DNA of 64,000 nt from Alistipes dispar. GTDB lineage: Bacteria > Bacteroidota > Bacteroidia > Bacteroidales > Rikenellaceae. Below the pieces are notes generated by a model. The model was not told where the DNA came from, ran no database searches, and saw only the letters and a program-made list of their open reading frames with translations. The position numbers and the translations under genes were made by a program. The stretch is taken from contig NZ_AP019736.1 in NCBI RefSeq assembly GCF_006542685.1, positions 1,274,001 to 1,338,000 on the forward strand, in the 5' to 3' direction. Shown in pieces: positions 9,100 to 18,465 of the stretch; within the stretch, counting starts at the first letter, position 1; the number at the start of each line of letters is the position of its first letter.

Positions 9100-9639
9100 A
9101 TGGCGAAACGAGTACTGATTCTTTCATCCAGCCCGCGCCGGGGCGGCAACTCCGACCGGCTCTGCGACGAGTTCCTGCGCGGAGCCGCCGAGGCGGGCCA
9201 CGACGCGGAGAAGATTTTCCTGCGCGACCGGACCATCGGCTACTGCACGGGATGCGGCGCATGCAGCCGCGACGGCAAACCCTGCCCGCAGCGGGACGAC
9301 GCGGCGGAGATCATCGACAAGATGGTGCGGGCCGACGTGATCGCGATGGCCACGCCGGTCTATTTCTACACGATGGCGGCCCAGATGAAAACCCTGATCG
9401 ACCGCTGCTGCGCACGTTACACGGAGATCAGCGGCAAGGAGTTTTACCTCCTGCTCACGGCCGCCGAGGAGGAGCGGGAGAAGATGCTCCGCACGGCAGA
9501 CACCTTCCAGGGGTTCTTCGACTGCCTGGAGGAGCCGCACCTCCGTGCGACCGTATTCGGCACGGGCGTGTGGCACGCGGGCGAAATCGCGGGACATCCC
9601 GCCCTGCGCGAAGCCTACGAAGCGGGGAAAGGCATCTGA
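9100..9639 (+). CDS. NADPH-dependent FMN reductase / flavodoxin-like iron-sulfur flavoprotein
   Basis: A 179-residue cytoplasmic flavoprotein. The flavodoxin-like N-terminus is MAKRVLILSSSPRRGGNSDRL, in which SSPRRGGNS is the FMN phosphate loop. A cysteine cluster GYCTGCGACSRDGKPCP near residues 46-62 resembles those of iron-sulfur flavoproteins or multimeric flavodoxin reductases. ATPVYFYTMAAQMKTLIDRC is a second FMN-binding segment. The ATG at 9100 is used because the TTG at 9073 lies inside the promoter box. The electron acceptor is unknown. A DXS-like gene follows after 135 nt on the same strand. Confidence 0.87.
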   Translation: MAKRVLILSSSPRRGGNSDRLCDEFLRGAAEAGHDAEKIFLRDRTIGYCTGCGACSRDGKPCPQRDDAAEIIDKMVRADVIAMATPVYFYTMAAQMKTLIDRCCARYTEISGKEFYLLLTAAEEEREKMLRTADTFQGFFDCLEEPHLRATVFGTGVWHAGEIAGHPALREAYEAGKGI

Positions 9640-9774
9640 CCGGACCCCTCCCTTCCGGCGGCCGCACGGCGGTCTCCGGAAAGGCATTCCGGCCGCACCG
9701 GGCAGGAAAGACTGCGAACGCGACGGCCGACACAGACAGATACCGGACAGGACAAACACAAAAACGAACACAGC

Positions 9775-11532
9775 ATGTATCTTGAAAAAATCGACGCTCC
9801 GCAGGACCTCCGGGGTCTCACGACGGAGCAACTGCGTGCGCTGGCGGACGAGATCCGCGAGGCGCTGCTGCGGAAACTGAGCGCCCACGGCGGACATATC
9901 GGACCGAACCTGGGCATGGTGGAGGCCACGATCGCCCTGCACCGCGTATTCGACTCGCCGAAGGACAAGATCATCTACGACGTCTCGCACCAGAGCTATG
10001 TCCACAAGATGCTGACGGGCCGCCGCGAGGCGTTCCTCGATCCGGCGGACTACGACGAGGTGTCGGGTTACACCAATCCGCAGGAGAGCGAGCACGACCA
10101 CTTCACGATCGGCCACACCTCGACCTCGGTGAGCCTGGCCTGCGGATTGGCCAAGGCCCGCGACCTGCGGGGCGGCAGCGAGAACGTGATCGCCGTGATC
10201 GGCGACGGCTCGCTGAGCGGCGGCGAAGCCTACGAAGGACTGAGCAATGCCGGAGAGGCGGGCACGAACCTCATCGTCGTGGTGAACGACAACGAAATGT
10301 CGATCGCCGAGAACCACGGCGGCCTCTACGCCAACCTGCGCGAACTGCGCGAAAGCGACGGCAAGGCCCCGTGCAACTTCTTCCGCGCGCTGGGGCTGGA
10401 CTACCTCTACGTGAAGGAGGGCAACGACATCGAGGCGCTCACCGCCGCCTTCCGGCAGGTGAAGGACACGCCGCGACCGGTCGTCGTGCATATCCGCACG
10501 CTCAAGGGCAAGGGATACGCCCCGGCCGAGCGGCAGAAGGAGCGGTTCCACTGGGGAATGCCGTTCGACCTGGCGACGGGCGAACCGAAAGCCGCAGGCG
10601 GCGGGGAGGACTACTGCGACCTGACGGGCCGCTTCCTGCTGGAACGGATGCGCACGCAGCCCGAGCTGGTGGCCATCACGTCGGGAACCCCGGCCGTCAT
10701 GGGATTCACGCCCGAACGCCGCCGCGAAGCCGGACGGCAGCTCGTGGACGTGGGTATCGCCGAAGAGCACGCCGTGGCGCTGGCTTCAGGCATCGCAAAG
10801 GCCGGAGGCCGCCCCGTGTACGGCGTGTACAGCACCTTCATCCAACGCTGCTACGACCAGCTCTCGCAGGACCTCTGCATCAACGGGAATCCGGCGGTGA
10901 TCGCCGTATTCATGGGGACCGCGGCGGGCATGAACGACGCGACGCACCTCGGGTTCTTCGACATCCCGCTGCTGGCGAACATCCCGAATCTGGTCTATCT
11001 GGCGCCGACCTGCGCGGAGGAGTACTTCGCCATGCTCGACTGGGCGATCCGCCAGCGGGAACACCCCGTGGCCGTGCGTGTGCCGGGAGCCGCCGTAGTG
11101 CACCGTCCCGGGCCGTTCGACACGGAATACGGCGAACTGAACCGCTACCGCGTGGAGCGCAGGGGCAGGGAGGTGGCCATCCTGGCGCTCGGGTCGTTCC
11201 ATGCGCTGGGCGAGGAGACGGCCGACCGGCTGAAAACCGAGGCGGGAATCGACGCGACGCTGGTGAATCCGCGCTACATCACGGGCCTCGACGAGGAGCT
11301 GCTGGAGGAGCTGCTGCGCGATCACCGGGCGGTCGTCACGCTGGAGGACGGCTCGCTGGACGGAGGTTTCGGCGAGAAGATCGCCCGGCGGTACGGCCCC
11401 ACGCCGATGCGGGTGCTGAACTACGGACTCCGCAAGGAGTTCGCCGACCGCTACGACCTCGGAGAGCTGCTGCGCGCGAACCGGCTGACCGGAGAGCAGA
11501 TCGCGGAGGACGTGCTGCGCATCGTGCGATAG
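9775..11532 (+). CDS. 1-deoxy-D-xylulose-5-phosphate synthase-like TPP enzyme (variant paralogue)
   Basis: A 585-residue thiamine-diphosphate enzyme of the transketolase/DXS family, shorter than canonical DXS (about 620-640). The TPP-binding motif GDGSLSGGEAYEGLSNAG followed by NDNEMSIAEN is clear, as is the catalytic-glutamate segment DVGIAEEHAVALASGIAKAGG. Two hallmark substrate-site motifs of DXS differ. The DRAG segment reads MGTAAGMNDATHLGFFDI, keeping the histidine but lacking the arginine. The N-terminal GHIGPNLGMVEATIALHRVF agrees with DXS. It may be a second DXS or an enzyme with altered donor or acceptor use. A strong bidirectional terminator follows at 11557-11590. Confidence 0.75.
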   Translation: MYLEKIDAPQDLRGLTTEQLRALADEIREALLRKLSAHGGHIGPNLGMVEATIALHRVFDSPKDKIIYDVSHQSYVHKMLTGRREAFLDPADYDEVSGYTNPQESEHDHFTIGHTSTSVSLACGLAKARDLRGGSENVIAVIGDGSLSGGEAYEGLSNAGEAGTNLIVVVNDNEMSIAENHGGLYANLRELRESDGKAPCNFFRALGLDYLYVKEGNDIEALTAAFRQVKDTPRPVVVHIRTLKGKGYAPAERQKERFHWGMPFDLATGEPKAAGGGEDYCDLTGRFLLERMRTQPELVAITSGTPAVMGFTPERRREAGRQLVDVGIAEEHAVALASGIAKAGGRPVYGVYSTFIQRCYDQLSQDLCINGNPAVIAVFMGTAAGMNDATHLGFFDIPLLANIPNLVYLAPTCAEEYFAMLDWAIRQREHPVAVRVPGAAVVHRPGPFDTEYGELNRYRVERRGREVAILALGSFHALGEETADRLKTEAGIDATLVNPRYITGLDEELLEELLRDHRAVVTLEDGSLDGGFGEKIARRYGPTPMRVLNYGLRKEFADRYDLGELLRANRLTGEQIAEDVLRIVR

Positions 11533-11556
11533 CGCGGGGTGCGACCCGATACGACG

Positions 11557-11590
11557 AACCCGGCGGACCTTTGCGGTCCGCCGGGTTTCG
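11557..11590. terminator. Bidirectional intrinsic terminator
   Basis: A 13-bp perfect GC-rich stem, AACCCGGCGGACC (11557-11569) and its complement (11575-11587), with a 5-nt loop. It lies between the convergent DXS-like gene and the ABC ATPase gene. T-runs are short on both sides. Confidence 0.65.
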
Positions 11591-11650
11591 CTTGCCCCTC
11601 CCGCCCGGGGACTTCCGTACGGCATCGGCAGACGGCGGCGGGAACGCCGG

Positions 11651-12337
11651 TCACATGCGGTTCGCGAGGTCCTTGACCAGTTCGCCGTCGAACAGGTGCA
11701 GCACGCGGTGGGCGAAGGTCGAATCGTACTGCGAGTGGGTCACCATGATGACCGTCGTGCCCTCGCGGTTGAGCTCCGAGAGCAGTTCCATCACCTCGCG
11801 GCCGTTCTTCGAATCGAGGTTGCCCGTAGGCTCGTCGGCCAGGATCAGCTTGGGATTCGACACCACGGCGCGGGCGATGGCCACGCGCTGCTGCTGACCG
11901 CCCGAAAGCTGCTGCGGAAAGTGCTCGGCACGGTGCGAAATGTTCATGCGGCCCAGGATCTCGTTCACGCGGCGCTTGCGCTCGGCGGCCTTCACGCGCA
12001 TGTAGATCAGCGGCAGCTCGACGTTCTCGAAGACGTTCAGCTCGTCGATCAGGTTGAACGACTGGAAGACGAAGCCGATATTGCCCTTGCGGAACTTCGT
12101 GCGGTCCCTCTCCCGGAAGGCGGCGACCTCCTGCCCCAGCAGGGAGTAGCTCCCGGAAGTGGGATTGTCCAGCAGGCCCAGAATATTGAGCAGCGTGGAC
12201 TTGCCGCATCCCGAAGGCCCCATGACGGCGACGAACTCGCCCTCGTCCACGTCGAACGACACGCCGTTCAGGGCGATGGTTTCGATCTCCTCGGTCCGGA
12301 AGACCTTGCGGAGGTTCTCGACTTTCAGCATTGACAT
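11651..12337 (-). CDS. ABC transporter ATP-binding protein (MacB/LolD type)
   Basis: A 228-residue ATPase that powers the two adjacent FtsX-type permeases. Walker A is GPSGCGKST (about residues 40-48), the signature is LSGGQQQRVAIARA, Walker B is LILADEPTGNLDS, and the H-loop histidine is in VTHSQY. The length and the PTGNLDS sequence are typical of the LolD/MacB/FtsE group. It is the last gene of the efflux operon that begins at 20007, 45 nt after the preceding permease stop. Confidence 0.93.
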   Translation of the reverse strand: MSMLKVENLRKVFRTEEIETIALNGVSFDVDEGEFVAVMGPSGCGKSTLLNILGLLDNPTSGSYSLLGQEVAAFRERDRTKFRKGNIGFVFQSFNLIDELNVFENVELPLIYMRVKAAERKRRVNEILGRMNISHRAEHFPQQLSGGQQQRVAIARAVVSNPKLILADEPTGNLDSKNGREVMELLSELNREGTTVIMVTHSQYDSTFAHRVLHLFDGELVKDLANRM

Positions 12338-12382
12338 GACTAAATGTTTTTTAAGATTAATGAATCGTTGTCGGTTTCGGTA

Positions 12383-14788
12383 TCATTCGGACTTGACCGA
12401 ATCGGCGGGATTCTCCGAGGCGGCGCGCCACGAACGGACGGTGACCGTCAGCACCGTCACGGCCAGCACGGCCAGCAACGCCGCAGCGAAGACCCACCAG
12501 TGCATCGGCACACGGTAGGCGAACGTCGAAAGCCACCGCGAGACGGCCCACGCGCTCAGCGGAGCCGCCACGGCGAAGCAGACGAGCACCATCGCGGCGT
12601 AACGCCGGTTGAACATACGGAGCACCTCGCCCGTCGTGGCGCCCATCACCTTCCGGATGGCGATCTCCCGCCGCCGGCGCTGCGTCTCGAAGAGCACGAT
12701 CCCGAAGACGCCCATCAGCGCGATGACCACGGACAGCAGCGTGAACAGCCCGACCACGGTCGAGAGACGACGCTCCTTGCCGTACTCGGCTCCCAGCTCC
12801 TCCCCGAAGGTGCGGACCTGCAACTCGCCCGGCGTCAGGCGCGGGTCCGTCTCGACGATGCAGCGGCGAATCCACTCGGTCACCGAAGCGATGTCGGCAT
12901 CCGGCGCATGGCGGACGTAGAGCACCCGTGCCGAACGGCCGCCCGAGAGCTGCGACATCTCCTCGGGCAGGACGTAGAAGACGAAGGGCGCGACACCGTA
13001 CTGCAAAGGCTTGAAATTGAAGTCGGCGCAGAAACCCACGATGGGGTCGTCGTCGCAGAAGCCGCCGATCGGATCGCCCAGATGCAGGTCGAACTCGCGG
13101 CGTGCCGCCTCGTTGCAGATCAGCGAGCCGACCGGCTTGCGGTCGTCGGAATCGAGGAAGTCGCGGCCGTCGGTGACGGGAATGCCCATCATGCGGAGGA
13201 AGTTCCACTTCACGATATAGGCCTGGAAGCTGACCTGCCTGCCCTTGAACTCCCGGCTCCAGCCCATGCGGCTCACATTGACCAGCCGTCCCTCGGCCCC
13301 CGTGACGTCGAGGATGCGGGGATCGGAGAGAAGCCTGTCGCGCAGGACGTCGTAACTCCTGGCGGCGGTATTGGACAACCGGACGGCCACGAGGTCGCGC
13401 TTGTCGAATCCCATGTCGTGATTCATCATGTAATCGTGTTGCAGACGGATGAAGCCCGTGGCGACGATCAGCCCGACGGCGATCGTGAACTGGACCCCCA
13501 GCAGCACCGTGCGCAGCAAACGCCCGCCCGCGGTCCCCGAGAAGGAGCCCTTGACGACCAGCGCCGGAGCGAACGAGGTGATGTACCACGCCGGATAGAG
13601 GCTCGCGGACAACGCCATGACCAGCGCCACGGCGACGACGGCGGCCACGACCGGCAGATTCTCCGAAAGAGCGAGCGACGCGGAGATGTAGCTGGCGAAC
13701 TCCGTACCCTTGACGAAGAAGGCCAGATACCATGCCGCGAAAAGCGAAACGACCACCAGCCCGACAGCCTCGAAGACGAAACCGAAACGCAGCGAGGAGG
13801 CGGACGCGCCGAAGACCTTGAAGGTATTGACCGTGCGGATGCGGACGGGAACCAGCGCGAAGAAGAAGTTCACGAAGTTGATGAAGGCGAGCACGATCAC
13901 CAGCAGGGCGATGCCCAGCAGCGTCCAGGTCGTCGCCTCGGACCCCTGGGCGCACGGCACGCGGGCATCGGTCTCGAAGTAGAGCTGCGGAAGGGACGAA
14001 AGCCGGACGGGCAGCTCGTCCGAGGTATATCCGCCGTCCGCAGCCGCTTCGGCGTTCATTTCGCGGCGCACCCCGTCCCAGAAGGCGACGAACTGCCCGG
14101 GATCGGTCCCGGGGCGCAACTTGACGAAATAGTTGAAACTCCACTCCGACGGATCGTCGAGACACCTGTCGCCCAGATCGTAGGCGACCTCGCACTCCGC
14201 GAGCAGCGAATTGTCGGGAAAATCCTCGAAGACGGCCACGATCTCCCGGGCGTTCTCCGGCGAGGGATTCTCGGTATCTACCCAAAGCATGTCGCCCACG
14301 CCGACGTCCAGCCGTTCGGCCGTCCGGCGGGAGACGATGACGCTGCCGGAACGGGCCATGTCGTGCACGTCGCCCTCGACGGAGCGGAACGAGAAGACGT
14401 CGAGCAGCGGCACGGAGATCGCGCCTGCGGAGACCGCGAACTTGTCGTAGCCCATCCGCGAGGCGTTCTGCCGCCAGACCAGACCGGAACCGAAGCCGCC
14501 CCACGAGCAGCCTCCCGCCTCGACGCCGGAAGCCGAGGCGATGACCCGTTCGGAAACGGGCCGGTTGATCCACGACTGCCACGAGCCGGGTTCGTACCAA
14601 CTCTGCAACTCGACGAGGTAGATGCGGTCGGCATCGGGAATCGACCGGTTGTAGGTCAGCTCCCAGCGCACCTGGACCAGAATGATGTAGAAAGCCGTGA
14701 AGGCCAGCGTCAGGCCGACGATGTTCAGCAGCGACGAGGCCTTGTAACGGCGCAGCATCGTCAGAAAGTTTCTGAAAGCGATTTTCAT
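12383..14788 (-). CDS. MacB/FtsX-type ABC permease (second of pair)
   Basis: An 801-residue inner membrane permease with one N-terminal transmembrane helix (SLLNIVGLTLAFTAFYIILV), a periplasmic MacB-PCD-like region, and a central FtsX helix group (LLGIALLVIVLAFINFVNFFFA). A second periplasmic region and a final FtsX group (LLSVVIALMGVFGIVLFETQ) follow. The C-terminus RAASENPADSVKSE has the conserved NP-x-(D/E)S ending of Bacteroidetes paralogues. It is a tandem paralogue of the upstream permease, only 3 nt away. It probably forms a heterodimer with that permease and exports an antimicrobial, lipid or peptide to the TolC channel. Confidence 0.9.
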   Translation of the reverse strand: MKIAFRNFLTMLRRYKASSLLNIVGLTLAFTAFYIILVQVRWELTYNRSIPDADRIYLVELQSWYEPGSWQSWINRPVSERVIASASGVEAGGCSWGGFGSGLVWRQNASRMGYDKFAVSAGAISVPLLDVFSFRSVEGDVHDMARSGSVIVSRRTAERLDVGVGDMLWVDTENPSPENAREIVAVFEDFPDNSLLAECEVAYDLGDRCLDDPSEWSFNYFVKLRPGTDPGQFVAFWDGVRREMNAEAAADGGYTSDELPVRLSSLPQLYFETDARVPCAQGSEATTWTLLGIALLVIVLAFINFVNFFFALVPVRIRTVNTFKVFGASASSLRFGFVFEAVGLVVVSLFAAWYLAFFVKGTEFASYISASLALSENLPVVAAVVAVALVMALSASLYPAWYITSFAPALVVKGSFSGTAGGRLLRTVLLGVQFTIAVGLIVATGFIRLQHDYMMNHDMGFDKRDLVAVRLSNTAARSYDVLRDRLLSDPRILDVTGAEGRLVNVSRMGWSREFKGRQVSFQAYIVKWNFLRMMGIPVTDGRDFLDSDDRKPVGSLICNEAARREFDLHLGDPIGGFCDDDPIVGFCADFNFKPLQYGVAPFVFYVLPEEMSQLSGGRSARVLYVRHAPDADIASVTEWIRRCIVETDPRLTPGELQVRTFGEELGAEYGKERRLSTVVGLFTLLSVVIALMGVFGIVLFETQRRRREIAIRKVMGATTGEVLRMFNRRYAAMVLVCFAVAAPLSAWAVSRWLSTFAYRVPMHWWVFAAALLAVLAVTVLTVTVRSWRAASENPADSVKSE

Positions 14789-14791
14789 GGG

Positions 14792-17155
14792 TTATTCGGT
14801 TTTGACGGAATCGACGGGATTTTCGCCGGCCGTGCGCCAGGAGCGGACGGTGACGGTGAGGACGGTGATCGCGAGCACGATCACAAGGGCCGCGAAGAAG
14901 ACCCACGCACTCAGCGGCACGGCATCGACGAAGCCGCGGAGCCAGACCGAGACGCCGTACCGGGCCAGCGGCGCGGCGACGAGGAAACTCACGAGGACGA
15001 TCCGCACGAAACGCAGGTTGAACATGCGGAGAACCGAAGCCGACGTAGCGCCGCAGACCTTGCGGATGCCGATCTCCTTGCGGCGGTGCTGGGTCTCGAA
15101 CAACACCAGCCCGAAGACGCCCATCAGCGAGACGAAGATCGCCAGCGCGGAGAACGCCGAGACGAGCACGCCGGCGCGGAAATCCTTGCGGTAGAGGGTA
15201 TCGACCGCCGTATCGAGGAACTCGATGTCGGGTTCGAGCGGCGTGACGGAGTGCAGCGACCTGCGGATGTGCTCCACGGCCGCGGAGAGGTCCGCCCCGG
15301 GAGCGATGCGGATATAGCAATAGGAGAGCGGAAGCGTCCACCCCACGGTCCCCGGAACGAAGAGCGCGAAGGGATCCTCGGCCCGGTGGCGGGAGTAGGC
15401 GCGGAAGCCGTCGGGCAGGAACCCCGCGATCTCGCCCCAGCCCGAAACATGGCGTGTCTCCGAAATGCAGTCGCCGGGGCGCATGTCCCACCTGCGGCGG
15501 GCCGTCTGGTTGAAAATATAGGTTCCCTGCTCGCGCAGCGGATCGGCGTCGGAGAAATCCCTTCCCTCGGAGGGCCGGACGCCCAGTACGCGCAGGAATT
15601 CGGGTGTCACGACGAGCACCCGGAAAGAGATGTCGCCCCGGTCCCGGTAGGGGCGCGCCCAGCCGGAGAAGTTCTCCTCGGCGCCGAACCGCTGGAAGGC
15701 GAAGGCCACCTCCTCGATCTCGGCGCGGGACTTCAGCGCTCCGACCAGCGCGTCGCGCCGCTCGAGCGCCCCGGACGTCAGACTGACCACGACGACGCGG
15801 TTCCGGTCGTATCCCGTGGGGTAGCGGCGCAGATAGCGGTTCTGAAGGCCGACGAAAAGCGCGGCGACGATCAGCCCGATCGAAATGACGTACTGCACGC
15901 CGACGAGCGCCATGCGGTAACGGCGGCCCGCCGCGGAGTGAGAGAACGTCCCCCGGACGGCCAGCACGGGACGGAAGGAGGTCATGTAGAAGGCGGGATA
16001 CAGCCCGGCGACGAGCCCCACGCCCAGCGCGACCAGCGCGCACCACCCCACGAGCGGCCGGTTCGCCGCGAAGGACATGTCGGCATCGACATACCCGGCG
16101 AAGGGCGTGCCGGCCAGACAGCCGACGAGGCAGAGCGCCGCGAGGTAGGCGGCAAACGCGACGGCGACGGACTCGGCCAGCAGCGAGAGGCGCAGCGACG
16201 GGACGCCGGCGCCCAGAATCTTCTGCAAATTGATGAGTTTCATCCGCACGGGAGCCAGCGCCGAGGCGAAATTGACGAAGTTGATCGAGGCGATGACGAT
16301 GACCAGCACGGCGACGGCCAGCAGGATGTCGGTCATCCGGCGGTTGCCCTTGGTCGGGAAGTCGTAGAGGATGTCGCGGGCGAAGTAGATGTCGCGGACG
16401 CAGGTCAGCCGCACGCCGACCTCCTCCGAGCCGTAAAAGGCACGGATGCGGTGGTTCATCTCCGCGGCGACCTCGTCGCGCGAGGCCGGCGAATCGAGGC
16501 GGATGAAACACATGTAGTTGTGGGACGACCGGAAGGGCTCGAAATCGGAATCGGAGCCGCCCCGGCAAATCCAGTTCGGGAAGACCGAATTGGCAGGCAG
16601 GTCCGCATATACGCCGCAGACCGTGCAGGTCTCCCCGCCGATCCGGACGATCCGCCCCACGGCCGGCTCGTCGCCGAACATGCGCCGCGCCAGCGACCGG
16701 GGCAGCAGCAGCCCCGCGGAGGTGTTCAGTCCGGCGGCGTCGCCTTCGGTGAGACGCAGCCCCAGAACACGCACGAAGGAGGAATTGCACCGCTTCACCG
16801 TCTCGCGGAAGAGCCTGCGCTCGCCGTTCGGCTCGGGGACCTCCAGCTCCAGCCCGGGGCCCAGCATCTCCAGCGCCGAAGCCGCCTCGATATGGGCCGA
16901 GGAGCCTGCCAGGTCGGAAATCAGCGGATAGTTCAGCATCGTGAACCAGGAGTCGGCCAGCTCCGGAGAGCGCATCTCGACCCGGAAGATCCGTTCGGAG
17001 CCGGGGTGACACGTATCGAACCCGTATTCGAAACGCACCTCGATCAGGATGACGAGAAAGGCGGCGAAGGCCACGGCCAGACCCGCGACGTTGAGCGCGA
17101 CGGCCGCAGGATAACGGCGCAACGCCGTGAAGAGGTTTTTCAGAATGACACGCAT
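14792..17155 (-). CDS. MacB/FtsX-type ABC permease (first of pair)
   Basis: A 787-residue permease with the same plan as its downstream paralogue: N-terminal helix (VALNVAGLAVAFAAFLVILI), periplasmic domain, and an FtsX group containing ILLAVAVLVIVIASINFVNF. A second periplasmic domain and a last group with SLMGVFGLVLFETQHRRKEI follow. It ends AGENPVDSVKTE. It sits 17 nt downstream of the adaptor gene. A heterodimeric permease with the 801-residue partner is the likely arrangement. The exported substrate is unknown. Confidence 0.9.
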   Translation of the reverse strand: MRVILKNLFTALRRYPAAVALNVAGLAVAFAAFLVILIEVRFEYGFDTCHPGSERIFRVEMRSPELADSWFTMLNYPLISDLAGSSAHIEAASALEMLGPGLELEVPEPNGERRLFRETVKRCNSSFVRVLGLRLTEGDAAGLNTSAGLLLPRSLARRMFGDEPAVGRIVRIGGETCTVCGVYADLPANSVFPNWICRGGSDSDFEPFRSSHNYMCFIRLDSPASRDEVAAEMNHRIRAFYGSEEVGVRLTCVRDIYFARDILYDFPTKGNRRMTDILLAVAVLVIVIASINFVNFASALAPVRMKLINLQKILGAGVPSLRLSLLAESVAVAFAAYLAALCLVGCLAGTPFAGYVDADMSFAANRPLVGWCALVALGVGLVAGLYPAFYMTSFRPVLAVRGTFSHSAAGRRYRMALVGVQYVISIGLIVAALFVGLQNRYLRRYPTGYDRNRVVVVSLTSGALERRDALVGALKSRAEIEEVAFAFQRFGAEENFSGWARPYRDRGDISFRVLVVTPEFLRVLGVRPSEGRDFSDADPLREQGTYIFNQTARRRWDMRPGDCISETRHVSGWGEIAGFLPDGFRAYSRHRAEDPFALFVPGTVGWTLPLSYCYIRIAPGADLSAAVEHIRRSLHSVTPLEPDIEFLDTAVDTLYRKDFRAGVLVSAFSALAIFVSLMGVFGLVLFETQHRRKEIGIRKVCGATSASVLRMFNLRFVRIVLVSFLVAAPLARYGVSVWLRGFVDAVPLSAWVFFAALVIVLAITVLTVTVRSWRTAGENPVDSVKTE

Positions 17156-17172
17156 GGCGGACGGATAAGGAG

Positions 17173-18435
17173 TCAGCGGTTGAGAATCAGCACGTCGTTC
17201 GCACCGTAGTTTTCATAGCCCGAAACGATCACCCGCTCGCCCGGCTCCAGGCCGTCGAGCACCTCGTAGTACTGCGGATTCTGGCGGCCGATGCGGACCG
17301 GACGCTTGAAGGCACGGTCGCCTTCGGGCGAAAGGACGTAAACCCACGCGCCGCCCGTGGTCTGGTAGAACGACCCGCGGGGAATGATGACCGCTTCGGA
17401 GGGCTGCCCCAGCTCGAGGTGCAGGTAGTAGGTCTGGCCGCTGCGGATGTTGTCCGGATGGGGTCCCCGGAAGGTGAAGTCGGCGCGGAAACGGCCGTCG
17501 CGCACCTCGGGATAGACCTTCCTGAGGCGCATCGTGAAGTTCGTATCCTGCCGTTCGAACGAGGCGTCGAGACCCGCACGCACGCGGTCGATGTAGCTCT
17601 CGTCGATCTGCGCCTCGACCTTGTAGTCCGACAGGTCGTTCACCTGTCCGATCTTCTGGCCCGAAGTGACGGACTGTCCGAGCACGACGTCCAGCAGCCC
17701 CACCTCGCCGTCGATGGGCGACTTGACGTTCAGGTTGCCGATGCGCTCGCGGATGAGCTGCATGTTGCGTTTCATGTTGTCGAGGTTCTCCTCCATCTGC
17801 TCGATCTGCACGGAGCGGTAGAGCGAATCCTGAATCTGACGCTCGACGTTCAGCTCGCGTTTCTTGGCCGCCAGCTCGTAGTCCTCCTTCGACTGCAACC
17901 ACTCCTCGCGGGCGATCAGGTCGTTGCGGTACAGCTCCTCGTTCTGGCGCCACGTGCGCCGCTTGCGCTCCACGTCGAGGTCCAGCTGCACCTTGTCCAG
18001 CCGCAGGTCGAGCTTTTCCTGCTCCATCGAAATCAGCGTGTTGCGTAGGATGTTCTGCTTCTCGGCCAGTTCGGCCTCGCTGTTCAGTATCTCGAGCGTG
18101 AGCGACGTGTTGCTCAGCACCACGAGCACGTCGCCCTTGCGGACCGTCGTGCCCTCCTCGACCACGAGCCGTTCGACGACGCCCGCTTCGAGCGGGCTGA
18201 GCTGCACGGTGGTGATGGGCTGCACCTGCCCCGTGACGCGGATGTAGTCGTTGAACTCGCCGCGCACGACTTCGCCCACGGAAATCGTGCGGGCGTCGAT
18301 GCGCAGCGTCGAGGAGTCGTCGCGCAGCAGCAGCCACACCACGAAGACCAGGAGCAGGGCCCCGGCCAGATAGGGAAGGCCCCGCCTGGTGAACAGGGCG
18401 CGGATGCCCTTCTTCTTTTCGATACGGATGTCCAT
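17173..18435 (-). CDS. HlyD/MacA-family periplasmic adaptor of efflux system
   Basis: A 420-residue membrane-fusion protein that links the permease pair to the TolC-like channel. An N-terminal anchor (LPYLAGALLLVFVVWLLL, about residues 20-37) is followed by a barrel-sandwich half (VQLSPLEAGVVERLVVEEGT). A long charged coiled coil occupies roughly residues 115-235. The second barrel-sandwich half is VKSPIDGEVGLLDVVLGQSV, and the beta-barrel and membrane-proximal regions end at NDVLILNR. The operon order tolC-like, adaptor, permeases, ATPase supports an exporter of the MacAB-TolC kind. Confidence 0.92.
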   Translation of the reverse strand: MDIRIEKKKGIRALFTRRGLPYLAGALLLVFVVWLLLRDDSSTLRIDARTISVGEVVRGEFNDYIRVTGQVQPITTVQLSPLEAGVVERLVVEEGTTVRKGDVLVVLSNTSLTLEILNSEAELAEKQNILRNTLISMEQEKLDLRLDKVQLDLDVERKRRTWRQNEELYRNDLIAREEWLQSKEDYELAAKKRELNVERQIQDSLYRSVQIEQMEENLDNMKRNMQLIRERIGNLNVKSPIDGEVGLLDVVLGQSVTSGQKIGQVNDLSDYKVEAQIDESYIDRVRAGLDASFERQDTNFTMRLRKVYPEVRDGRFRADFTFRGPHPDNIRSGQTYYLHLELGQPSEAVIIPRGSFYQTTGGAWVYVLSPEGDRAFKRPVRIGRQNPQYYEVLDGLEPGERVIVSGYENYGANDVLILNR

Positions 18436-18465
18436 GATATGTCGGTTGTTTTTTCGTCAGCGGAT

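Noticed and set aside
12357..17012. Reverse open frame of over 1500 codons in another frame across both permeases
   Set aside because: Arg/Gly/Ala-rich shadow translation with no recognisable motif. It overlaps two well-supported genes.
12344..17209. Forward open frame of over 1600 codons opposite the two permeases
   Set aside because: The translation is His/Asp/Arg-rich without domains. The reverse-strand permeases have full family motifs.
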